From UBA2767 sp965228625 (GTDB lineage: Bacteria > Pseudomonadota > Alphaproteobacteria > Rhizobiales > Methyloligellaceae): 64,000 nucleotides of DNA. The notes under the pieces are model-generated. The model saw only the letters and a list, made by a program, of their open reading frames with translations, was not told where the DNA came from and ran no database searches. The position numbers and the translations under genes are program-made. The DNA is taken from assembly GCA_965228625.1 (NCBI GenBank), contig OZ245829.1:682001-746000 (forward strand), read 5' to 3'. Below, in pieces: positions 57,950 to 64,000 of this stretch. Every line of letters starts with the position of its first letter. Positions within the stretch are counted from its first letter, which is position 1.

Positions 57950-59332
57950 CTATACAAGCCAGATCGCGGCAAGCCCGAGAAATGCGAAAAACCCGACCAC
58001 GTCGGTGACCGTGGTGACGAATGTGCCGGAGGCGATGGCGGGATCGATATCCAGCGCGTCGAGGGCCATGGGGATCAGGATGCCGAACAGGCCGGCGACG
58101 ATGAGATTGATGATCATCGCTGCCGCAATCACGAAGCCCAGCGTGTCGCTGCCGAACCAGAAGAACGAAACCGTGCCCACGATGACGGCGAACAACAGGC
58201 CGTTGAGAAACCCCACCAGCGTTTCACGCATGATGACGCGCAGGGCATTGACGCGGCCCAGTTCGCGGGTCGCCAGTGCCCGCACGGCGACCGTCATGGA
58301 TTGCGTTCCGGCATTGCCGCCCATGGACGCGACGATCGGCATCAGGATGGCGAGCGCGACCATCTGTTTCAGGGTCGCGCCGAACAGGCTGATGACCCAT
58401 GACGCCAGGACGGCGGTCGCCAGATTGACAGTGAGCCAGAGAAAACGGTTGCGCGTTGTCCGAAACACAGTGTCGGATATCGACTCGTTGCCGACGCCGC
58501 CGAGCCGGTGAATGTCCTCTTCGGCTTCATCTTTGAGGACTTCCATCACGTCGTCCGCGGTGACCACGCCAAGCATTCGGCCATCGTTGTCGATAACCGG
58601 CGCCGAGATGAGGGCGTAGCGCTCGAACTCGAGGGCAACCTCTTCCTGATCTTCCTCCGCCGTGACCTGGTGCAGCTCCTGATCGGCGATGTCCTTGATC
58701 CCGACCGGGCGCTTGGTTCGGAGCAGCCGATCGAGCGGCACCCGGCCGATGAGGTGATGCGCCGGGTCGACGACCCAGATGAACGAAAACGTATTGGGAA
58801 GGTCCTCCTCCTCGCGCATGTAGTCGATGGTCTGACCGACCGACCAGAACGGCGGAACGGAAATGTAGTCCGTCTGCATGAGGCGGCCGGCCGAGTCCTC
58901 GGGAAAATCGAGCGCGCGCTGCAGCACCACGCGTTCAGGGCGCGGCAGCTTCGCGAGAATCTCGCTTTGCTCGCTTTCGTCGAGGTCTTCGAGGAGATAG
59001 ACCGCGTCGTCCGACTCCAGCTCGCGAACCGCCTCGGCGACTTGCTCGTTCGGCATCGCCTCGAGCACCTGGTCGCGGACCGGCTCCTCGAGTTCGCTGA
59101 GCGTTTCGGGATTGAAATCGTCGCCTAGAGCGTCAATGAGCTGACTGCGCTGATCCTGCCGCAGCAGTTCGATCAGGTCGGCCAGGTCGGCGTCATGAAT
59201 GTTGCCGGCGAGCCTGCGGACCTTCTTCGTCTTGCCCGCATCCAGCGCCTTCTCGACCGAGCGAACGAACTTCGGAAGAAGCGCGCCTTCCGCATCGCGG
59301 ATATCCAATTCGGCCTGAGCTTCCTGCGTCAT
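57950..59332 (-). CDS. mgtE: Magnesium transporter MgtE
   Basis: 460 residues from the ATG at 59332; an in-frame TTG four codons upstream is possible. The N-domain (DLADLIELLRQDQRSQLIDALGDDFNPETLSELEEPVRDQVLEAMPNEQVAEAVRELESDDAVYLLEDL) and the CBS pair (IGRVPLDRLLRTKRPVGIKDI; GRMLGVVTADDVMEVL) form the Mg2+ sensor. Five C-terminal helices carry MPIVASMGGNAGTQSMTVAVRALATREL, the pore motif, and a final region with TTVTDVVGFFAFLGLA. It is a gated Mg2+ channel of the inner membrane. An Mg2+ leader was not recognised. Confidence 0.95.
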   Translation of the reverse strand: MTQEAQAELDIRDAEGALLPKFVRSVEKALDAGKTKKVRRLAGNIHDADLADLIELLRQDQRSQLIDALGDDFNPETLSELEEPVRDQVLEAMPNEQVAEAVRELESDDAVYLLEDLDESEQSEILAKLPRPERVVLQRALDFPEDSAGRLMQTDYISVPPFWSVGQTIDYMREEEDLPNTFSFIWVVDPAHHLIGRVPLDRLLRTKRPVGIKDIADQELHQVTAEEDQEEVALEFERYALISAPVIDNDGRMLGVVTADDVMEVLKDEAEEDIHRLGGVGNESISDTVFRTTRNRFLWLTVNLATAVLASWVISLFGATLKQMVALAILMPIVASMGGNAGTQSMTVAVRALATRELGRVNALRVIMRETLVGFLNGLLFAVIVGTVSFFWFGSDTLGFVIAAAMIINLIVAGLFGILIPMALDALDIDPAIASGTFVTTVTDVVGFFAFLGLAAIWLV

Positions 59333-59499
59333 ACAGTTCGACAATCCGGTTATTCAAGGTCGAGTGTTGCACAAGCGAAACAGTCTTCGAGAATCGTCTC
59401 CCCGTCCCGGTACGTGGCGGTATTAACGCTTGTTTCCGGAATATCTCCAGTCAAAAATATCGGCGTCGGTTTGCGTATCCCGGCCACCAGGGGGGTGTA

Positions 59500-60363
59500 A
59501 TGCGTTATAGGGTGGCTAGCCTGTCGATGTGTGCGCTTGCGTTTCTGAGCGTCCCACCTGCAACTGCTAGCGAATGCCATCACGACGAGACCGCGCTCGG
59601 CGTCTCACGGGTTCTTCATGTCGATACGACGAACGGTCCGTTGTTCGGCACGCTGCAATACGAGCAGACGCTCGACCTCGAACCGAAGGAAGTGGTCCTT
59701 ACGTTCGATGACGGACCGCATCCCTATACGACCCGGCGTGTCCTCGCGGCACTGAAGAAGGAGTGCGTGAAGGCGACCTTCTTTCCGGTCGGAAACATGG
59801 CCGAGCGACATGCCGAGGTGCTGCGGGAGGTCTCCGCCGACGGGCATACGATCGGCGCCCACACCTGGTCGCACCGGAACATGCGCAGACTGTCCAAGGC
59901 GCGCGCGACACGGCAGATCGAACGTGGTTTCCGCGCGGTCGACGCGGCCGCGGACGTCCAGATTGCGCCGTTCTTCCGGTTTCCCGGGCTGAGGGACAGC
60001 AAGGCGGTGATCGCCCACGCCGCCCGGAGACACTACGCGGTCTTTTCCACCGACGTGAACTCCGACGACTGGCGGGGTATCCGCGCCCGCACCATCATCC
60101 GCCGGACCATGGCGCGCCTGCGCCGTAAGAAGGGCGGGATCGTCCTGTTTCACGACACGAAATACGCGACGGCGGCCGCCCTACCCGGTTTGCTCAAGGC
60201 GTTGAAGAATGGTGGATACAGAATCGTGCATATCGTCCCGCATCAGACATACGACGCCTTGAGGGATGTCCCCTCCGGCGCGCCCGAAGCCGCGACCGTG
60301 GCCGACCTCAAGGAGCCGCCAGGGACAAGCGCTCGCGACGCGGCCACGCCGATCAAGCGCTGA
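59500..60363 (+). CDS. Exported polysaccharide deacetylase
   Basis: 287 residues. A signal peptide (MRYRVASLSMCALAFLSV, cleavage near ATAS) is followed by a NodB-homology domain: VVLTFDDGPHPYTT (Asp-Asp), HTIGAHTWSHRN (metal His pair), FFRFPGL, DVNSDDWRG and IVLFHDTK (catalytic His). The metal triad and catalytic base are complete. It probably deacetylates N-acetylglucosamine in peptidoglycan or a surface polymer in the periplasm. The ATG has GGGGGG upstream. Confidence 0.92.
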   Translation: MRYRVASLSMCALAFLSVPPATASECHHDETALGVSRVLHVDTTNGPLFGTLQYEQTLDLEPKEVVLTFDDGPHPYTTRRVLAALKKECVKATFFPVGNMAERHAEVLREVSADGHTIGAHTWSHRNMRRLSKARATRQIERGFRAVDAAADVQIAPFFRFPGLRDSKAVIAHAARRHYAVFSTDVNSDDWRGIRARTIIRRTMARLRRKKGGIVLFHDTKYATAAALPGLLKALKNGGYRIVHIVPHQTYDALRDVPSGAPEAATVADLKEPPGTSARDAATPIKR

Positions 60364-60383
60364 CGAGAACCATATGTGGGGAA

Positions 60384-60469
60384 TGGTGCGGTCGAGAGGA
60401 ATCGAACCTCCACGGGCAATGCCCACAGCGCCCTCAACGCTGCGCGTCTACCAGTTCCGCCACGACCGC
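60384..60469 (-). tRNA. tRNA-Leu (anticodon GAG)
   Basis: Reading the minus strand from 60469, the acceptor GCGGTCG pairs with CGACCGC and is followed by A and an encoded CCA (60386-60384). The anticodon loop TTGAGGG gives GAG, closed by CAGCG/CGCTG. A long variable arm (GTGGGCATTGCCCGT) and the T-loop GGTTCGATTCC confirm a class II leucine tRNA. Length with CCA is 86 bases. Confidence 0.97.
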
Positions 60470-60576
60470 ACTGGTTGAAGCCCGCCAACGGCGAGCCGCC
60501 GCTCCATGTAGCAAACCACGCCAGAGCGGGCAAGCGCGACCGCGTGCGATCGCATAGCCTGCCTGCGGTTGCAGCT

Positions 60577-60813
60577 CTAGTGGTCTTTGGCAGGGATCTT
60601 TTTGGTGATCGTCACGGCGATCTTGTCGCCTTTCACCACCACATCACCCATGGCAATGGGTGTATTGTTCGCAAGGATCTGAACCTGCTCGTTGTCAAGC
60701 GTGTCGAGTTCGATGACCGCCCCCCGGCCCATCTTGAGCAGGTGGTTCACGGGCATCGTCGAATCGCCGAGAACGACGGTCAGTTCTATGGGTATGGTAT
60801 TGATTGAATCCAT
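60577..60813 (-). CDS. FliN-like SpoA-domain protein, stand-alone
   Basis: 78 residues. INTIPIELTVVLGDSTMPVNHLLKMGRGAVIELDTLDNEQVQILANNTPIAMGDVVVKGDKIAVTITKKI is a complete SpoA domain, the C-terminal unit of FliN and YscQ/SctQ proteins. There is almost no N-terminal tail, shorter than typical FliN (about 100-140). No other flagellar or secretion gene is in the window. FliN forms the switch/C-ring; this may be a true FliN separated from its cluster or a domain used elsewhere. It is divergent from lipB. Confidence 0.82.
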   Translation of the reverse strand: MDSINTIPIELTVVLGDSTMPVNHLLKMGRGAVIELDTLDNEQVQILANNTPIAMGDVVVKGDKIAVTITKKIPAKDH

Positions 60814-60958
60814 TGCGCGTCACAAACTCTTCTTGCCTGCCTGTCGATGCACAGGTGAGCAGACGCGAAACAATGAATTGCTCGTCCTGATGGCATCCAC
60901 TTTTCACGATTGAGGTTACCGCTTGGTAAAGCCGCAGGATATTTGTTCAGAAGGCGCC

Positions 60959-61645
60959 GTGACGGAGCTTGCCATCCGGCCGGTGGAGTGGCGCGCGAGC
61001 GCCGCGCCCGTGGCTTATGAGGATGCGGTTGCGGACATGGAACGGCGCGTGGCGGACATCCGTTTCGCGACCGCGCGGGAGTGCGTCTGGCTGCTGGAGC
61101 ACCCGCCGCTTTACACGGCTGGAACAAGCGCCGCGCCGTCCGATCTGCTCACTCCCGACCGGTTTCCGGTGTTCAGGACGGGACGCGGCGGCCAATACAC
61201 CTATCACGGTCCGGGCCAGCGCATCGCCTATGTGATGCTCGATCTCACGGCGCGCGGCCGGGATGTGCGCGCCTTCGTGTGTGCGCTCGAGGACTGGATC
61301 ATCGCAACGCTCAAGCACTTCGGCATCACCGGCGAACGCCGCGAGGGCCGTATCGGCGTGTGGGTGCCGCGTCCGGAGCTCGGACCGAATCGGGAAGACA
61401 AGATTGCGGCGATCGGTGTGCGTGTCCGCCGCTGGGTGACCTTTCACGGCCTCAGCCTCAACGTCGATCCGGACCTGGAGCACTATTCGGGCATCGTTCC
61501 CTGCGGCGTGCACGACCATGGGGTCACGAGTCTTGCCGATCTCGGCGTATCCGTCGACATGGAAGAAGTGGACGAGGTGTTGCGCGACACGTTCGAGGCC
61601 CGGTTCGGACCGGTGCATTCACCTGACTTCACCGTGAGCGCCTGA
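60959..61645 (+). CDS. lipB: Octanoyl-[acyl-carrier-protein]:protein N-octanoyltransferase
   Basis: 228 residues from the GTG at 60959 with AAGG six bases upstream; a TTG at 60923 is the longer alternative. Motifs: ECVWLLEHPPLYTAGTSA, RGGQYTYHGPGQRIAYVMLDL, IGVWV and KIAAIGVRVRRWVTFHGLSLNV, with catalytic Lys in DKIAAIG and Cys in GIVPCGVHDHGVTSL. It attaches octanoate to lipoyl domains of 2-oxo acid dehydrogenases and GcvH. The acylphosphatase gene converges with a 17-base overlap. Confidence 0.96.
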   Translation: MTELAIRPVEWRASAAPVAYEDAVADMERRVADIRFATARECVWLLEHPPLYTAGTSAAPSDLLTPDRFPVFRTGRGGQYTYHGPGQRIAYVMLDLTARGRDVRAFVCALEDWIIATLKHFGITGERREGRIGVWVPRPELGPNREDKIAAIGVRVRRWVTFHGLSLNVDPDLEHYSGIVPCGVHDHGVTSLADLGVSVDMEEVDEVLRDTFEARFGPVHSPDFTVSA

Positions 61646-61940
61646 CGCGAAAGCCGCGTTCCACGCTGTGTGCGTGCGGCTGCGTCTTGATCCCGGTTAC
61701 CTGGGCAAGCGGCGGACCTTCCTCGCAGCGGCGCAGCATTTCATTGAGCCGGTCAATGGGTCCGGAAAACACCGCCTGCACGGTGCCGTCGCGCCGGTTC
61801 TGCACCCAGCCGTCGAGATCGAGTTCGCGCGCGTTCTCAACTGTCCAGCCCCGAAACCACACGCCCTGCACACGTCCCGTGATCAACACCTTGACCGTTT
61901 CGATCTGATGATACGGGTTGCGGCCGCCGCGTGGGATCAT
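61629..61940 (-). CDS. Acylphosphatase
   Basis: 103 residues. Core VKVLITGRVQGVWFRGWTVENARELDLDGWVQNRRDGTVQAVFSGPIDRLNEMLRRC, with catalytic Arg in WFRGW and Asn in GWVQNRRDG. A short N-terminal extension of about 15 residues and a basic C-terminal tail flank it. It hydrolyses carboxyl-phosphate bonds. It is the second gene of a likely pair with the DUF6356 gene 6 bases upstream. Confidence 0.95.
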   Translation of the reverse strand: MIPRGGRNPYHQIETVKVLITGRVQGVWFRGWTVENARELDLDGWVQNRRDGTVQAVFSGPIDRLNEMLRRCEEGPPLAQVTGIKTQPHAHSVERGFRVRRSR

Positions 61941-61946
61941 TCCGCC

Positions 61947-62180
61947 TCAACTGTTTGCCTTCACCGCGTCCGTCCGGGTCCGGACCCTGTTGGTGATCAT
62001 CCGGTCGTGCAGGTCCGCAATGATGCCGCTTCCGGTGCGCACACATATGAACGGAAAGACAGCGTGCAGCAAGCAGCAGATCGCGCCAACGAACATCCGC
62101 GCCGAAAAGGACACCGCAGACGCCATGTGCTCGAAATAGGTTTCTCCAACGGAATTCGGGTGTTCTGTGAACAGCTTCAT
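61947..62180 (-). CDS. DUF6356 family small membrane protein
   Basis: 77 residues. FTEHPNSVGETYFEHMASAVSFSARMFVGAICCLLHAVFPFICVRTGSGIIADLHDRM matches the DUF6356 signature (HP.SVGETY.EH, then two short hydrophobic stretches around HA.PF...TGS). There are one or two membrane helices at about 25-50. The function is unknown. It lies directly upstream of acylphosphatase on the same strand. Confidence 0.8.
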   Translation of the reverse strand: MKLFTEHPNSVGETYFEHMASAVSFSARMFVGAICCLLHAVFPFICVRTGSGIIADLHDRMITNRVRTRTDAVKANS

Positions 62181-62353
62181 GGCCTACGCTCCTGAGACAG
62201 TGTTGCGTCAGGAAGGATAGCGCAGCGCCATTGGAATGTGTTTTCTGTTTTTCTACAATCTCATGTTTTATTAGGTTTTCATTATTATTTTGTGCCAGAT
62301 AATAGGAGTTTTTGGCACTAAATGGCTAAATCATAGAACAAGAGGCTGGCCAC
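62181..62353. other. AT-rich gap before the DUF6356 gene
   Basis: This short AT-rich interval (T-runs, TTTTATTAGGTTTTC) contains GTGCCA at 62292 and TGGCAC at 62313, a 6-base inverted repeat. It probably holds the promoter for the DUF6356-acylphosphatase pair. No terminator with a T-run was seen for the gene on its right. Confidence 0.35.
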
Positions 62354-62845
62354 TCAACGCAGGAACCGAATCGGGCGTGCGGCCCGGCGCACGGGCACCC
62401 GTTTTTCGCCGATCGCGCCTCTCGGGAGCCAGGAACGCAGCTCCTCAACATAATGCGACGGCAGCCCAAAGGCCTCCGCTCCCGGCAGGACGGCGGTCAT
62501 CATGTAGCGCACACGCGCCTGTCCGTCGCGGGTTCGCGTGCCGATATAGGTTACGGCCGAAGCCTGCGTGTCGCAGGGCATCCGGATCTCCACATGGCGC
62601 CGCAGGTAATTGCCCCAGGCGACCCCCTCGAATCTGTCGAGCAAGTGGAAATGGGCGGGCGTGCAGCGCCAGAGAACGCCGTGCACGATGCCGCCTTCGT
62701 GCGGCCTGATGGCGGCCGAACCGCGGGTGTTGGTGTGAAAGCGCCAGTCATGGAGCACCGCGCGTCCGACGGCGCGTGCACCCGGACAGCGAAACGCCAT
62801 CTGCTTGGCACACATGTTCGATCCGTAGGCGAAATAGAGGCGCAT
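62354..62845 (-). CDS. Gamma-glutamylcyclotransferase (AIG2/GGCT-like) family protein
   Basis: 163 residues from the ATG at 62845 (MRLYFAYGSNMCAKQMAFRCPGA). The YFAYGSNM substrate loop is characteristic, followed by GGIVHGVLWRCTPAHFHLLDRFEG with the catalytic-type Glu in DRFEG and YVEELRSWL. GGCT-fold proteins release 5-oxoproline from gamma-glutamyl peptides or amines. The frame is open further upstream, but that part overlaps the carboxylase gene. It starts 19 bases after the carboxylase stop, so co-expression is possible. Confidence 0.9.
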   Translation of the reverse strand: MRLYFAYGSNMCAKQMAFRCPGARAVGRAVLHDWRFHTNTRGSAAIRPHEGGIVHGVLWRCTPAHFHLLDRFEGVAWGNYLRRHVEIRMPCDTQASAVTYIGTRTRDGQARVRYMMTAVLPGAEAFGLPSHYVEELRSWLPRGAIGEKRVPVRRAARPIRFLR

Positions 62846-62864
62846 GGGAAATCCTTCCGCGCGC

Positions 62865-64000
62865 TTATTCGAATTCCATGATGACGGCGTCGACCGCCAG
62901 GCTGTCGCCGGGCTCGGCGTGGATCGCTGCCACCGTCGCATCCTTCTCGGCGCGCAGGATATTCTCCATCTTCATCGCCTCGACGACGCACAGCGCTTCG
63001 CCGGCCTTGATCGCCTGCCCTTCCTCGACATGGATGGCAACCACCAGCCCCGGCATCGGGCAAAGCAGTTGTTTCGACGTGTCCGGCGCCTCCTTGACGG
63101 GCATCAGAGCGGCGAGTTCGGCCTCGCGCAGGGTGTAGACGTAGGCGGGAACGTGGATCCCGCGGTAAGAGAGATCGTATCCGTTCAGGATCGGACGCAC
63201 CTGCACGGTGGTCCCGACGCCGTTGATCTCGCCGCTCCACAGTGGCTCTCCGAACCACCAGTCCGAGACGAGCAGCGCCTTCTCGATCGTTGATCCGCGA
63301 TCATCGAGCAGCATGACCTCGACATCCTCGCCGAACCCGCCGGCGACCTTGACCTTGCGATGACTGTCTCCGAGTTGCACGACGCGCTCGTCGGGAAACA
63401 GCACGGCCTCGCCGCCCATCTGATCGGTGATCTGGCGCCGCCGCTGGTTGCCCAGATGGTCGATGGCAGCAGCCACCATCGTGAGCGTCTGCGCTTCCGC
63501 CTCGCTAGGCGCGCGCGGCTGGAAACCGTCCGGATACTCCTCGGCGAGGAACCCGGTCGTGAGCGCGCCCTTACGCCAGCGCGGATGCTGCATGAGTGCG
63601 GAAAGGAACGGGATGTTGTGCTGGATGCCGTCGATATAGAAGGCGTCAAGCGCGCCGATCATGTGATCCGTCGCCGCGTTGCGGTCCGGCCCGTGCGTGA
63701 TCAGCTTGGCGATCATCGGATCGTAATAGATCGAGATCTCGCCGCCCTCGGCGACGCCGGTATCGTTGCGGATGGTCAACCCGTAATAGTTTCCCTCGCG
63801 CGGCGGGCGATAGGCCGTCAGCCGGCCCGTCGACGGCAGGAAGTTGCGGAACGGATCCTCGGCATAGACCCGGGACTCGATCGCCCAGCCATTCAGCGTG
63901 ATGTCGTCCTGCTTCAGCTTGAGCTTTTCGCCTGCGGCCACCCGGATCATCTGCTCGACGAGATCGACGCCGGTCACGAGCTCGGTCACCGGGTGCTCCA
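62865..64000 (-). CDS. Acetyl/propionyl-CoA carboxylase alpha subunit (biotin carboxylase/BCCP), partial
   Basis: The coding frame continues past base 64000, so only the C-terminal part (about 378 residues) is seen. It starts within the biotin carboxylase motif EHPVTELVTGVDLVEQMIRVAAGE. The biotin carboxylase C-domain has ESRVYAEDPFRNFLPSTGRL, the BT-linker region follows, and the biotinyl domain ends the protein with the lysine in VEAMKMENILRAEK. The length and linker suit PccA/MccA-type subunits more than AccC. It carboxylates biotin; the beta subunit transfers CO2 to propionyl-CoA or a related acyl-CoA. The substrate is not determinable here. Confidence 0.92.
   Translation of the reverse strand, partial: EHPVTELVTGVDLVEQMIRVAAGEKLKLKQDDITLNGWAIESRVYAEDPFRNFLPSTGRLTAYRPPREGNYYGLTIRNDTGVAEGGEISIYYDPMIAKLITHGPDRNAATDHMIGALDAFYIDGIQHNIPFLSALMQHPRWRKGALTTGFLAEEYPDGFQPRAPSEAEAQTLTMVAAAIDHLGNQRRRQITDQMGGEAVLFPDERVVQLGDSHRKVKVAGGFGEDVEVMLLDDRGSTIEKALLVSDWWFGEPLWSGEINGVGTTVQVRPILNGYDLSYRGIHVPAYVYTLREAELAALMPVKEAPDTSKQLLCPMPGLVVAIHVEEGQAIKAGEALCVVEAMKMENILRAEKDATVAAIHAEPGDSLAVDAVIMEFE

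Noticed and set aside
62292..62318. GTGCCA/TGGCAC inverted repeat as an operator
   Set aside because: Six-base arms with a 15-base spacer can occur by chance and no regulator is nearby.

Overview
The window looks like chromosome from a high-GC alphaproteobacterium, most probably of the order Hyphomicrobiales (Rhizobiales). The evidence is the DivK/PleD cell-cycle pair with a DUF3572 gene, a DUF1489 protein, an EipB-type envelope protein, a phasin, ClpS-ClpA, and a conserved housekeeping run of ruvX, pyrB, inactive pyrC, plsY, dprA, topA, rnr, DUF983, rpmG, pleD, divK and DUF3572. Species cannot be named from the sequence alone. The first gene (S9 peptidase) and the last gene (biotin-dependent carboxylase alpha subunit) run off the window edges.

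Layout. 1-2.7 kb: two peptidases. 2.8-7.7 kb: a minus-strand operon of a pyruvate-oxidase-like ThDP enzyme, a D-amino-acid-oxidase-like flavoprotein whose segments appear in circularly permuted order, and an acyl-CoA ligase; together they could take an amino acid to its 2-oxo acid, then a carboxylate, then an acyl-CoA. 8-10.2 kb: acetyltransferase, metal-dependent hydrolase, ruvX. 10.2-15 kb: accessory genes between ruvX and pyrB (DUF599, a GbsR/MarR-regulated trio with a near-leaderless promoter and operator, an AidB-like acyl-CoA dehydrogenase). 15-24.8 kb: pyrimidine, lipid, DNA uptake, topoisomerase and RNase R genes.

24.9-35.6 kb looks like an accessory block between DUF983 and rpmG. It holds a Tat-exported DUF3500 protein, a drug/metabolite transporter, two TetR regulators, a five-gene operon combining an exported haloalkane dehalogenase and a haloacid dehalogenase with redox and glutathione enzymes, and a large inverse autotransporter carrying a 15-coil beta-helix passenger. 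The dehalogenase operon is divergent from one TetR gene. Both promoters can be read directly, and each has a copy of the same operator-like element in its -35/-10 spacer; a third, almost palindromic copy sits near the operon start site.

35.7-43.8 kb: rpmG, an unusually structured 580-base gap, pleD and divK (minus strand), then DUF3572, ROK kinase, eipB, RidA, glycerophosphodiesterase, a DUF482-type acyltransferase and a HIT protein. 44-47.7 kb: clpA, clpS and a phasin with a clear promoter, upstream inverted repeat and terminator. 47.8-53.6 kb: D,D-carboxypeptidase with SPOR domain, DnaJ-like and VWA proteins, panC, DUF1489, and an ECF sigma/anti-sigma pair. 53.7-64 kb: mixed metabolism and envelope genes, mgtE, tRNA-Leu(GAG), a stand-alone FliN-like protein, lipB, acylphosphatase, DUF6356, a gamma-glutamylcyclotransferase-like protein and the carboxylase subunit. 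No CRISPR array, insertion sequence, prophage or rRNA gene was seen.
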